A stretch of 37,093 nt of DNA from RGIG7213 sp045657205. GTDB lineage: Bacteria; Bacillota; Clostridia; Oscillospirales; CAG-272. The stretch is taken from NCBI GenBank assembly GCA_045657205.1, contig JAZOSS010000068.1:1-37093 (forward strand), given 5' to 3'. The first letter of the stretch is position 1; the number at the start of each line of letters is the position of its first letter. The notes under the pieces were generated by a model, which searched no databases, was not told the origin of the DNA, and saw nothing but the letters and a program-made list of their open reading frames with translations. Below are positions 1-7,799 of the stretch, in pieces. Position numbers and translations under genes: made by a program.

Positions 1-270
1 TTCCTTACAAACATAACAATACCTGATAATGTTACAAGTATAGGCGAATATGCATTTGCAGCTTGTGATTACCTTACGTCGGTTACAATTCCCGACGGTG
101 TTACAAGTATAGGCGAGGAGGCATTTTCACATTGTTATTACCTTACGTCGGTTACAATTGGTGACAGTGTTACAAGTATAGGTGAGGGGGCATTTTCTTG
201 TTGTTTTAGCCTTACGTCGGTTACAATTGGTGACAGTGTTACAGTTATAGGTGATGGGGCTTTTATTTGT
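1..270 (+). repeat. Tandem 69-bp LRR coding repeats, block A
   Basis: Unit starts, taken at the conserved Cys codon, lie at 64, 133, 202 and 271, giving an exact period of 69 bases (23 codons). The core around ccttacgtcggttacaatt is nearly identical between copies. The array continues to the left edge of the window, so its full length is unknown. Confidence 0.9.
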
Positions 271-2679
271 TGTGATGTTCTTGCAGACGTATATTATGGT
301 GGAAGCGAAGAAGAGTGGAATAATATTACAATAGGTCAAGATAACGATCCTCTTTTGGATGCAAATATCAAGTTCTGTTTTTCATCGGGTACTTGCGGTT
401 CTCTTGATTGGAGAATATATGATAATAATACACTTATTGTTACAGGTGTAGGAGATATTCCGGATTATATTGACGGCGATGCACCCTGGTATAAGTACGT
501 AGCTGACATAAAGCACATTATTGTTTCAGACGGCGTAACTTCCATTGGCGAACGTGCGTTTTACGGACTTGATAACCTTGAAACGGTAATTCTCGACTCA
601 GTCATTACAACTATCGGCGCACACGCATTTTATTCATGTGACAGTTTGAAAACTGTTTACATAAGCGAATCTCTCACCGAAATAGGCGCAAGTGCATTTG
701 CTTCGTGTACAAGCCTTGCCGATGTCTACTATGCCGGTTCCGAATCTCAATGGTCAAACGTAACAATAAACGTAGCTAACGGAAAATTTACAAGTGCTAA
801 CATTCACTTTTCGTCCGGCATGTGCGGCGAGGAAATTTTTTACTCGCTCGCCGCAGGTACACTTACAATAAGCGGTACGGGCAATATGTATTGTTATTAC
901 GATGCAGGATCACCGTTTTATCAGAAAGGTTCCATTGAAGTTGTTGTTATTGAAGACGGTGTTACAAGTATAGGCGATTTTGCATTTGTGAATTGTTCAA
1001 GCCTCACGTCGGTTACAATTCCCGACAGTGTTACAAGCATAGGCGTTACTGCATTTAGAAATTGTTCAAGCCTTACGTCGATAACAATTCCTGACAGCGT
1101 AACAAGTATAGGCAATAATGCGTTTTACGAATGTTCAAGCCTTGAAAAGGTTTATATAACAGATATTGCAAAGTGGTGTGAAATTGATTTTGGCTATTAC
1201 AATTCAAACCCGCTTTGTAACGGTGCAAAGCTTTATGTAAACGGTGAGGTGGTAACGGATATCGTTATTCCTGCCGGAACTACAGAAATAGGCTCTTATC
1301 TTTTTTACGGTTGTTCAAGCCTTACGTCGGTTACAATTCCCGACAGTGTCACAAGTATAGGCCGGTATGCATTTGAGGATTGTTCAAGCCTTACGTCGGT
1401 TACAATTCCTGACAGTGTTACAAGTATAGGCACTTCTGCATTTGAGGGTTGTTCAAGCCTTACGTCGGTTACAATTCCTGACAGTGTTACAAGTATAGGC
1501 GATGATGCATTTAGTGATTGTTCAAGCCTTACGTCGATTACAATTCCTGACGGCGTTACAAGTATAGGTGAGGGTGCATTTTACAATTGTTCAAGCCTTA
1601 CGTCGGTTAAAATTGGTGACAGTGTTACAAGTATAGATGATTCTGCGTTTATGAATTGTTCGAGCCTTGAAACGGTTATTTACAATGGAACTGCGGAAGA
1701 GTGGGAAAAAATCACGATCGATTCAAATAACGAGTGTCTTTTGAATTCAAATATTATATGTCTTGGGGATATTAAGGTGCCCGAACTTACTAACGCATCT
1801 ATTGAGCTTTACAGCGCACTTACCCTCAATTTCAAAGCTGATGCTTCACAGTTTACAGATGACGCTTTTTCCGCTCCATACGTCGTCGTTACTCTTAACG
1901 GTGTTGAAACTGTTATAACAGACTACACTGTAAGCGGCGGCAAATACGTTTTCAAATTTGAAAATATAAGCGCCAATATGATGAACGACACGGTAACAGC
2001 GGTTCTTTATTCGAACTTTGAAGGTAACGTATTTGCAAGTGAACCTATTGAATACAGTATTGCAACTTACTGCTACAATATGCTTGAAAAATATTCGTTT
2101 GATGAGGCGCTCCGCACGCTTCTGGTCGATATGCTCAACTACGGTGCATCATCGCAGATATACAGCGGATATAAAACGAACGCACTTGCAAACGCAAAGC
2201 TTACAGACGAACAAAAGTCTTGGGCATCCACCACGACAGGTGAGCTTACCTCCGTACAGAATACAAAGTACGAAACGATAAGCACCCCGAAAGCAACGTG
2301 GAAGTCCGCAGGACTCAACCTTATGGATAAAGTAGAATTCCGCATAAAATTCATATCCGAAACGAGCGACGCACTTTCCGTTAAAATAAAGAGCGAAAGT
2401 GGCAGAGAATGGACAGTTGATGCGGAAAATATAACCGATATATCAGATGAGCTTGCAAACGGCTATATGTTCTATTTTGACGGAGCAGATGCCACAATGA
2501 TGAGCGAAACACTTTATTTCACCGTATACAGCGGCGACGAAGCGATCAGCGATACGTTTTCCTACAGTATAGAATCTTACATAAGTAAGAAAATAAATAC
2601 GGAAGACACAGCTTTTGCATCACTGCTTGAATGTATAATAAAATACGGCAATGCAGCCGAAAATTATGTTAATCAGTAA
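1..2679 (+). CDS. BspA-like leucine-rich-repeat surface protein, 5' end outside window
   Basis: The frame is open from base 1 to the TAA at 2677-2679, so the 892 visible codons are the C-terminal part of a larger protein; the ATG at 355 is internal and not a start. The first two thirds are 23-residue LRR_5/BspA-type repeats with the pattern C-S-S-L-T-S-V-T-I-P-D-S-V-T-S-I-G-x-x-A-F, in three blocks. They are separated by two non-repeat inserts (about 355-500 and 810-930) that share G-T-C-G/G-M-C-G and a T-L-x-x-x-G-x-G-x-I/M motif. From about base 1780 the repeats stop and two related modules of roughly 110-130 residues follow, each ending in Y-S-I-x-S/T-Y, then LL, then Y-G-x-A. No LPXTG, SLH or dockerin signature is visible at the C terminus. 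BspA-like proteins are usually secreted and bind host or bacterial surfaces; that role is inferred. A short peptide gene follows 13 bases later, probably in the same transcript. Confidence 0.93.
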   Translation, partial: FLTNITIPDNVTSIGEYAFAACDYLTSVTIPDGVTSIGEEAFSHCYYLTSVTIGDSVTSIGEGAFSCCFSLTSVTIGDSVTVIGDGAFICCDVLADVYYGGSEEEWNNITIGQDNDPLLDANIKFCFSSGTCGSLDWRIYDNNTLIVTGVGDIPDYIDGDAPWYKYVADIKHIIVSDGVTSIGERAFYGLDNLETVILDSVITTIGAHAFYSCDSLKTVYISESLTEIGASAFASCTSLADVYYAGSESQWSNVTINVANGKFTSANIHFSSGMCGEEIFYSLAAGTLTISGTGNMYCYYDAGSPFYQKGSIEVVVIEDGVTSIGDFAFVNCSSLTSVTIPDSVTSIGVTAFRNCSSLTSITIPDSVTSIGNNAFYECSSLEKVYITDIAKWCEIDFGYYNSNPLCNGAKLYVNGEVVTDIVIPAGTTEIGSYLFYGCSSLTSVTIPDSVTSIGRYAFEDCSSLTSVTIPDSVTSIGTSAFEGCSSLTSVTIPDSVTSIGDDAFSDCSSLTSITIPDGVTSIGEGAFYNCSSLTSVKIGDSVTSIDDSAFMNCSSLETVIYNGTAEEWEKITIDSNNECLLNSNIICLGDIKVPELTNASIELYSALTLNFKADASQFTDDAFSAPYVVVTLNGVETVITDYTVSGGKYVFKFENISANMMNDTVTAVLYSNFEGNVFASEPIEYSIATYCYNMLEKYSFDEALRTLLVDMLNYGASSQIYSGYKTNALANAKLTDEQKSWASTTTGELTSVQNTKYETISTPKATWKSAGLNLMDKVEFRIKFISETSDALSVKIKSESGREWTVDAENITDISDELANGYMFYFDGADATMMSETLYFTVYSGDEAISDTFSYSIESYISKKINTEDTAFASLLECIIKYGNAAENYVNQ
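955..1148 (+). repeat. Tandem 69-bp LRR coding repeats, block B
   Basis: Cys-codon unit starts lie at 994, 1063 and 1132, again exactly 69 bases apart. Copies differ mainly in the variable G-x-x-A-F-x-x positions, while the core is almost unchanged at the DNA level, including synonymous sites. Confidence 0.9.
1312..1680 (+). repeat. Tandem 69-bp LRR coding repeats, block C
   Basis: Cys-codon unit starts lie at 1312, 1381, 1450, 1519, 1588 and 1657, a run of five complete 69-base units plus a partial one. Silent positions are nearly fixed across units and also match blocks A and B, pointing to recent amplification or gene conversion rather than old divergence under protein-level constraint alone. 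Confidence 0.92.
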
Positions 2680-2692
2680 AGGAGAAGAAAAA

Positions 2693-2812
2693 ATGGAAAA
2701 GTACACATCCCCCGAACTTGAAATCACGATCATTGATTGTGACGACGTCGTTACGTCAAGCGGAGTAGTTCATCCCGGTATTGAGCTTCCCGACGACGAT
2801 CTTACACAGTAA
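2693..2812 (+). CDS. 39-residue acidic peptide of unknown function
   Basis: A good Shine-Dalgarno (aaaggag, 2678-2684) sits 8 bases before ATG 2693, and the frame runs to TAA 2810-2812. The peptide starts M-E-K-Y-T-S-P-E-L-E, has one Cys at residue 16 in I-D-C-D-D-V-V-T-S-S-G, and ends P-D-D-D-L-T-Q. It has no membrane segment or signal peptide. The layout Lys-Tyr-x-x-P-x-x-E followed by D-D/E-V-x-T-S-G resembles short unannotated peptides I recall from many gut Clostridia, but I know no function for them. It lies between the LRR gene (13-base gap) and a strong terminator, so it is probably the last gene of that transcript. It could be a leader-type or modified peptide precursor or a small partner of the surface protein; no modification enzyme is in the window. 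Confidence 0.75.
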   Translation: MEKYTSPELEITIIDCDDVVTSSGVVHPGIELPDDDLTQ

Positions 2813-2826
2813 TCCCTTCCTCTCTC

Positions 2827-2871
2827 AAAAGAGCGCTCATTTTGGAGTTTTCCATTATGAGCGCTCTTTTT
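2827..2871 (+). terminator. Intrinsic terminator after LRR/peptide genes
   Basis: Perfect 14-bp stem: aaaagagcgctcat (2827-2840) pairs with atgagcgctctttt (2857-2870), with a 16-base loop and T-rich 3' arm. It starts 14 bases after the peptide stop codon. Confidence 0.93.
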
Positions 2872-2900
2872 ATACAACTTTAAAATCAGATTAAGAATAT

Positions 2901-2934
2901 AAAAAACCGACTCAAACGGAAATTTGAGTCGGTT
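2901..2934 (-). terminator. Intrinsic terminator of the Gfo/Idh/MocA gene
   Basis: Perfect 12-bp stem aaccgactcaaa (2905-2916) with tttgagtcggtt (2923-2934). Read on the minus strand, it is followed by a run of T (the A run at 2901-2906). It lies 12 bases beyond the stop codon of the minus-strand gene. Confidence 0.92.
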
Positions 2935-2946
2935 AGGAAAATCTTA

Positions 2947-4107
2947 TCAGATCTCGGGGATATCAATTTCGATCTCACGGCCGAGTTCAGCGGAACGGAA
3001 TATACCGTCGATGATAGCCTGGTTGTAGATGATCTCGCTTGAGGGAACGGGAGCGGATGTGCCGTTCTTGATAGCGTCAAGGAATGAACGGATCTTCATA
3101 TCGAAGAGTGAATCCTTGCCCTTTTCGTCAAACAGCGGAACCTTTGTTTCAGTCTGCTTTCCGCAAAGGTCGTGATACAGTGTCATAGCACCGCCGACTG
3201 TACCGTTCCAGCATTCTGTGGAAGGAATACGGAGCGCGCCCTTCTTACCGAAGATTATCGTATCACCGGGTGTGTCAGCGTGCATTGCCCAAGAAATACG
3301 GAAGTCAAGAACGATACCGCCTTCAAGTCTTACAAATGCTGCTGCAAAGTCGTCAACGCCGAATTTTGCAGCGTATTCGGGGCAGGGCATATATTCGGGG
3401 TTAGTTCCGAAGAAGTCGGACTTGTAACCGGAAACCGTGAGAGGCTTCGGATATCCGATAGCGTTAAGTACCATATCGAGTGAGTAGCATCCGATATCGC
3501 CGAGTGCGCCGATACCTGCTGTTTCTTTTTCGATAAAGGACGTGCCGAAAGGAGTAGGAATACCGCGTCTTCTTCCGCCGCCTGTCTGAATGTAGTAGAT
3601 CTCACCGAGTGCACCGCTTTCAACGACTTTCTTTATCATCTTCATATTATCGTCGAAACGGGGCTGGAAGCCTATTGAAAGAACCTTGCCGCTCTTCTTT
3701 TCAGCACGGCAGATAGCAACTGCCTCGTCAAGAGTTACGCACATGGGCTTTTCAAGCAATACGTTTACACCCTTTTCAAGAGCATATATCGTACATTCTG
3801 CGTGTGTCATATTATATGTGCAAACGCTTACAGCATCGAGATCTGTTTCAGCGTCAAGCATTTCTTTGTGTGAAAGATACGTACGGACACCTTCAAAACC
3901 GTGTTTTTTAAGGAATGCGTCTGCTTTTCCGGGAATAAGATCGGCAGCTGCCACGATCTCAACATCGGGCATTCTCTTATAGCTTGCCATATGTGCGTCA
4001 GCTATCCAACCTGTACCGATTATTCCTATCTTCAATTTTTTTGAAGCGTCAATTACCACTTCTTTTTTCTGCTCTGTTTTGTAAGCATCAAGTATAGATT
4101 CAGCCAT
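2947..4107 (-). CDS. Gfo/Idh/MocA-family NAD(P)-dependent oxidoreductase
   Basis: This 386-residue cytosolic protein has a Rossmann dinucleotide-binding loop G-T-G-W-I-A (about residues 31-36) after a beta strand K-I-G-I-I. The family's E-K-P motif is at 119-121 (V-L-L-E-K-P-M-C), carrying the conserved active-site Lys, followed by the typical alpha/beta C-terminal domain. The family oxidises or reduces sugars, inositols and related cyclic substrates; the substrate cannot be read from sequence. The start is supported by aaaggag nine bases before ATG 4107. An N-terminal extension of about 25 residues precedes the Rossmann strand. It is a single-gene unit with its own promoter and terminator and no carbohydrate operon directly beside it. 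Confidence 0.9.
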   Translation of the reverse strand: MAESILDAYKTEQKKEVVIDASKKLKIGIIGTGWIADAHMASYKRMPDVEIVAAADLIPGKADAFLKKHGFEGVRTYLSHKEMLDAETDLDAVSVCTYNMTHAECTIYALEKGVNVLLEKPMCVTLDEAVAICRAEKKSGKVLSIGFQPRFDDNMKMIKKVVESGALGEIYYIQTGGGRRRGIPTPFGTSFIEKETAGIGALGDIGCYSLDMVLNAIGYPKPLTVSGYKSDFFGTNPEYMPCPEYAAKFGVDDFAAAFVRLEGGIVLDFRISWAMHADTPGDTIIFGKKGALRIPSTECWNGTVGGAMTLYHDLCGKQTETKVPLFDEKGKDSLFDMKIRSFLDAIKNGTSAPVPSSEIIYNQAIIDGIFRSAELGREIEIDIPEI

Positions 4108-4137
4108 TGTAATTATCTCCTTTCAGGCGTTTAAAAT

Positions 4138-4166
4138 ATTGTATCACATTAATCCTGAAAATGCAA
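4138..4166 (-). promoter_or_regulatory. Promoter for the Gfo/Idh/MocA gene
   Basis: On the minus strand, TTGCAT (4166-4161), a 17-base spacer and TACAAT (4143-4138) with an upstream TGA form an extended -10 housekeeping-type promoter about 30 bases before the start codon. Confidence 0.7.
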
Positions 4167-4234
4167 TGTTTTTACAAAAATATTTATTACTTTTATTTTT
4201 AACCGTAAGTTTACGATAAATGCGAAAAAAAATG

Positions 4235-4262
4235 TTGACAAAATTTAAAAATGTGATATTAT
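4235..4262 (+). promoter_or_regulatory. Promoter for the 4293-5312 operon
   Basis: Consensus TTGACA (4235-4240), 16-base spacer, TATTAT (4257-4262) preceded by TGA (extended -10). It lies 30 bases before ATG 4293 and points away from the minus-strand promoter at 4138-4166. Confidence 0.82.
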
Positions 4263-4292
4263 GGATATATTACAGTTATGGAGATTGATTAG

Positions 4293-4727
4293 ATGAAAAA
4301 GAAGTGGGCTTTTATTTACGAAAGACTTAAAACAGGCTCTCTTATTTTTACCGTATTTTTGTTTTTTTTAACGGTGCTGTCTGAGAGTATGCACATAAAA
4401 GTGCCGTATATTGCCATGTTCAACTATATCGTGCTATTTATGTTTTCTATGGCGACGGCGTTTATCAACCTTGTTTTCAAGCTTAAAAAGGTTGGATTTC
4501 AAGTAAGGCTCCTGCTCCACGCCGTGCTTATGATGATAAACGTAAGTTTGCTGTTCTACTTTAACGGTATGACTGTAAGCGGAGCGCATATGACACCCAA
4601 AACACTCATTGTTATCATAACCGTAATTGCTATTGCATACGCATTGATAGATGCAGGTGTGCTTGCTGTAAGCTTGTTTACAAAATCAAAAGGCGAGGAA
4701 GATTATTCCCCGATGTTCAAAAAATAA
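4293..4727 (+). CDS. Four-helix integral membrane protein of unknown function
   Basis: A 144-residue, very hydrophobic protein with about four membrane segments (roughly residues 15-30, 40-62, 75-92 and 105-128), a basic N terminus (M-K-K-K-W) and a short polar tail ending Y-S-P-M-F-K-K. ggag lies nine bases before ATG 4293 and a consensus promoter is just upstream. It precedes a CDP-alcohol phosphatidyltransferase gene by 24 bases, so a role linked to membrane lipid or envelope is possible but not shown. I do not recognise the family with confidence; size and topology recall small DUF-type four-helix proteins of Firmicutes. Confidence 0.8.
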   Translation: MKKKWAFIYERLKTGSLIFTVFLFFLTVLSESMHIKVPYIAMFNYIVLFMFSMATAFINLVFKLKKVGFQVRLLLHAVLMMINVSLLFYFNGMTVSGAHMTPKTLIVIITVIAIAYALIDAGVLAVSLFTKSKGEEDYSPMFKK

Positions 4728-4751
4728 GTTTCGGTGTTTATTTAGGGTAAA

Positions 4752-5312
4752 ATGAAAGAAAAAATATTAACTGTTCCAAATATAATTACGTCATTCAGAA
4801 TTTTCGGTTCATTGATACTTCTTCTATTTATTGAACCGTTTACGCGTGAGTTCTTTGTGATTTACACCCTTTGCGGGCTGAGTGATGTTTTTGACGGTAT
4901 TATCGCAAGAGCTACAAAATCAACGACCGAATTCGGTTCAAAGCTTGACAGTGTTGCCGACCTTTCGTTCTATTTTGTATTGTTTATACGTATTGTTGAA
5001 AAACTCCTTGAAAAACTTCCGCTTTTTGTATGGATGATGGGTGTATCAGCTGTCGTGATAAGAATTGCGTCTTATCTTATCGCAGCGATAAAATACCACC
5101 GTTTTGCATCAATACATACGTATATGAACAAAACGACGGGAGCTGTTATCTTTACGGTTCCGTATTTTGTGATGACAAATTTTCTTATCTCTGTATGTGT
5201 TCTTCTCGGCATTGTAACGATAATTGCGTCACTTGAAGAATTGCTTATACACATAACGTCAAAAAAATACGACCCGAATAGAAAAACCATATTAAGACCT
5301 GCGGCTGTTTAA
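4752..5312 (+). CDS. CDP-alcohol phosphatidyltransferase family membrane enzyme
   Basis: A 186-residue membrane protein carrying the complete family signature D-x2-D-G-x2-A-R-x8-G-x3-D-x3-D with D45, D48, G49, A52, R53, G62, D66 and D70, the metal and CDP-lipid binding residues. Such enzymes swap CMP on CDP-diacylglycerol for an alcohol (glycerol phosphate, inositol phosphate, serine and others). A second, more canonical PgsA is at 13912-14499, so this copy may have a different acceptor; that is inference. The start ATG has only a weak agggt upstream, consistent with coupling to the membrane protein gene 24 bases before. A terminator follows directly. Confidence 0.9.
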   Translation: MKEKILTVPNIITSFRIFGSLILLLFIEPFTREFFVIYTLCGLSDVFDGIIARATKSTTEFGSKLDSVADLSFYFVLFIRIVEKLLEKLPLFVWMMGVSAVVIRIASYLIAAIKYHRFASIHTYMNKTTGAVIFTVPYFVMTNFLISVCVLLGIVTIIASLEELLIHITSKKYDPNRKTILRPAAV

Positions 5313-5317
5313 AAATG

Positions 5318-5357
5318 AAACGGTAACCGATTTTCGTCGGCTACCGTTTATTTTTTT
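5318..5357. terminator. Bidirectional intrinsic terminator
   Basis: aaacggtaaccga (5318-5330) pairs with tcggctaccgttt (5337-5349) with one A-C mismatch, followed by T7 (5351-5357). The A-rich sequence at 5311-5315 gives a T run on the other strand. It sits between convergent genes ending at 5312 and 5356. Confidence 0.87.
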
Positions 5358-6624
5358 AAAGATTGTCAAGGCTCTGTGCGATATCTGCTATGATATCGTC
5401 TACATTTTCAAGACCTACGGAGAATCTTATAAGTCCGGGATTTATACCTGCGGCTACAAGCTGTTCGTCGGTGAGCTGACGGTGCGTTGCACTTGCGGGA
5501 TGAAGCACACACGTGCGTATATCGGCAACGTGAACTTCGTTTGATGCAAGCTTAAGTCCGTCCATAAACTTGACAGCGGCATTCTTTCCGCCTTTTATAA
5601 AGAACGTTACGACGCCTGCACAGCCGTCGGGGAGATACTTCTTCGCTCTTTCGTACATTACGGGATCGTTGTTGATACCGGGATATACGACCTTTTCTAT
5701 TTTGTCACTTGCGGAAAGGAACTGTGCTACCTTAGTTGCGTTTTCACAGTATCTCTTCATTCTTACGTGGAGCGTTTCAAGTCCGAGGTTAAGCAAAAAT
5801 GCCGAGTGAGCGGAAGGATATGCACCGAAATCTCTCATAAGCTGCATTCTTGCTTTTGTAATGAATGCGGCGGGTGCGGCAAAGTCAGCGTAAACAACGC
5901 CGTGGTAAGACTCATCGGGTTCTGTGAATTCGGGGAATTTGCCCGAAGCTCTCCAGTCAAACGTACCGCCGTCAACGATAACACCGCCTACCTGAAGTGC
6001 GTGACCGTCCATATATTTTGTCGTTGAATGGATAACAATGTCGGCACCGTGCTCGATCGGACGGCAAAGTATCGGAGTCGGGAACGTGTTGTCTATTATA
6101 AGGGGAACTTTGTTTGCGTGAGCGACTCTTGCAAATTTTTCAATATCAAGAACGGTAAGCGCAGGGTTTGCGAGTGTTTCGCCGAAAACTGCCTTTGTGT
6201 TGGGTTTGAACGCCTTCATAAGCTCTTCTTCGTCAGCTTCGGGATTTACGAATATACATTCGATGCCGAGCTTTTTAAGCGTGAAGGAGAAAAGGTTTAC
6301 GGTTCCGCCGTATATTTCGGATGCGGCAATGAAGCTGTCACCGCTGTGGCAAAGGTTGAGTATTGAAAGAAGGGAAGCCGCCTGGCCCGAGGAGGTACAC
6401 ATAGCACCGACACCACCTTCAAGCTCTGCTATTTTCTTTTCAACAGCTTCTACCGTGGGGTTCGAAAAACGTGAATACATATGTGCCGTGGGCATATCGA
6501 AAAGCTCACCTATATGCTCAGTTGAATCAAATACATACGTTGTACTCTGTACGATCGGTACGACGCGGGGACCGCCGTTTTCCGGCTTATAGCCTGCATG
6601 CAGGCACTTTGTTTCTATTTTCAT
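5356..6624 (-). CDS. metY: O-acetylhomoserine sulfhydrylase-type PLP enzyme (MetY-like)
   Basis: A 422-residue Cys/Met-metabolism PLP enzyme. Visible landmarks are Y-S-R-F-S-N-P-T (50-57), the S-S-G-Q-A-A cofactor loop near 78-83, D178 in I-I-D-N-T for the pyridine nitrogen, and the Schiff-base lysine K203 in H-S-T-T-K-Y-M-D-G-H. Length and the G-E-T-L-A-N-P segment fit O-acetylhomoserine aminocarboxypropyltransferase, which makes homocysteine or methionine from O-acetylhomoserine and sulfide or methanethiol. Methionine gamma-lyase is a less likely alternative, usually shorter. Its ATG overlaps the stop of the RodA-like gene (ATGA), so translation is probably coupled. A cobalamin-binding protein heads the same operon. 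No SAM riboswitch or T-box was recognised upstream. Confidence 0.88.
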   Translation of the reverse strand: MKIETKCLHAGYKPENGGPRVVPIVQSTTYVFDSTEHIGELFDMPTAHMYSRFSNPTVEAVEKKIAELEGGVGAMCTSSGQAASLLSILNLCHSGDSFIAASEIYGGTVNLFSFTLKKLGIECIFVNPEADEEELMKAFKPNTKAVFGETLANPALTVLDIEKFARVAHANKVPLIIDNTFPTPILCRPIEHGADIVIHSTTKYMDGHALQVGGVIVDGGTFDWRASGKFPEFTEPDESYHGVVYADFAAPAAFITKARMQLMRDFGAYPSAHSAFLLNLGLETLHVRMKRYCENATKVAQFLSASDKIEKVVYPGINNDPVMYERAKKYLPDGCAGVVTFFIKGGKNAAVKFMDGLKLASNEVHVADIRTCVLHPASATHRQLTDEQLVAAGINPGLIRFSVGLENVDDIIADIAQSLDNL

Positions 6625-7793
6625 TTTTTATAACCTTTCCTTTCTGAAATAGGATGATTTTTTTTATGAATACCAACGCTCATTACAGCGCCGAGACACA
6701 TATACATACTTACTATCGAAGAACCGCCGTAGCTGATAAACGGCAAGGTTATTCCGATAACGGGTAAAAGGCCGAGACACATTCCGATGTTTTCAAGAGT
6801 CTGGAATATAAATATTGTTGCAACACCGGCACATATAAACATACCGTAGTTGTCCCTGTTGCGTCTTGCAATAACAAGAATACGCAATACGAGAATTATT
6901 ATCAGAGCGAAGAATACAACAGCACCGATAAAACCGAATTCCTCACACATAACGGCAAATATCATATCTGTTTGCCTTGCGGGGAGAGTTGATTCGTACG
7001 GGCTTTGTGATATCGTACCGCTTGCATAACCGCATCCCGAAAAACCGCCGTTTGCAATGGCGCGCATACTTTGCAATACCTGATAACCGTATCCTTCAGG
7101 ATCTTGCGTAGGATCGAATCCGACAAGGATACGCATCCTTTGGTACTCGTTAAGTATCTTCCACATTATGGGAGATGCCGCTATAAGCAGACCGCCTGCG
7201 GCAATGAAGTACCAAAAGCTGATGCCTGCACAAAAACACATTACGGCAAATATTATTCCGAAGGAAATGAGTGCACCGAGGTCCATTTCAAGCATAACGC
7301 ACACCATAATGACACCGCCGTGCATACATATCATCAAAAGACTTTTAAGACTGTTGATGTTACCTTGCTTCAATATTCCGAGGTGATAACCGAATGTCAT
7401 TATGAAAAGTATTTTCACGACTTCGGCAGGCTGTAGGTTGACGCCTAAACCGGGAAGTGATATCCAGCTGTCGTTGTTGCCCAAAGAACCGTGAAGCATC
7501 GACGGGATATCTTCCGCTATCGGCAGTATCAGAAGGGCGCACGATGCAAGAAACATCGGGATAGCCATTCTTTTAAGAAGTCTGTCGTAATCAATAAGCG
7601 ACAGAACTATCATTGTGAAAAAACCTATCGTTGACGCCATTATCTGAACGGTCGTAAGATTATTTTCACCGAGATAATTTACAGCAGATGATATAACTAT
7701 TATCCCGTACACGGTAAGTAAAATGGCGGGAATGAGTAAAATAAAGTCCAGCTTTTTTAAATTATCGAAAAGAGTGCTTTCGTATTTTTTCAT
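6621..7793 (-). CDS. rodA: RodA/FtsW/SpoVE (SEDS) peptidoglycan polymerase
   Basis: A 390-residue polytopic membrane protein of the SEDS family. It shows W-I-x-L-P-G-L-G-V-N-L-Q-P-A-E-V-V-K-I, E-M-D-L-G-A-L-I with the conserved Asp in the central cavity, R-Q-T-D-M-I-F-A-V-x-x-E-E-F-G-F-I-G, and a C-terminal N-I-G-M-x-x-G-L-L-P-V-I-G-I-T-L-P-F-I-S-Y-G-G-S-S. SEDS proteins polymerise glycan strands from lipid II together with a class B PBP. The loop sequence and length resemble RodA more than FtsW, but the subclass is not certain, and no mreBCD or PBP2 gene is adjacent. The start is seven bases after the corrinoid gene stop with no strong ribosome site, and its TGA overlaps the metY-like ATG. 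It is unusual to find this gene between a cobalamin protein and a sulfhydrylase. Confidence 0.92.
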   Translation of the reverse strand: MKKYESTLFDNLKKLDFILLIPAILLTVYGIIVISSAVNYLGENNLTTVQIMASTIGFFTMIVLSLIDYDRLLKRMAIPMFLASCALLILPIAEDIPSMLHGSLGNNDSWISLPGLGVNLQPAEVVKILFIMTFGYHLGILKQGNINSLKSLLMICMHGGVIMVCVMLEMDLGALISFGIIFAVMCFCAGISFWYFIAAGGLLIAASPIMWKILNEYQRMRILVGFDPTQDPEGYGYQVLQSMRAIANGGFSGCGYASGTISQSPYESTLPARQTDMIFAVMCEEFGFIGAVVFFALIIILVLRILVIARRNRDNYGMFICAGVATIFIFQTLENIGMCLGLLPVIGITLPFISYGGSSIVSMYMCLGAVMSVGIHKKNHPISERKGYKK

Positions 7794-7799
7794 TATGCG

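Noticed and set aside
1..1680. Regular repeats that could suggest a CRISPR array or satellite
   Set aside because: The period is exactly 23 codons, the frame stays open and the product is a clear LRR_5/BspA repeat; there are no spacers of unrelated sequence.
355..2679. ATG at 355 as the start of the LRR protein
   Set aside because: The same frame is open back to base 1 and encodes the same repeats, and there is no ribosome site before 355.
2693..2812. Calling the short peptide a RiPP precursor outright
   Set aside because: No radical-SAM maturase, lanthipeptide synthetase, peptidase-transporter or immunity gene is beside it; only one Cys is present.
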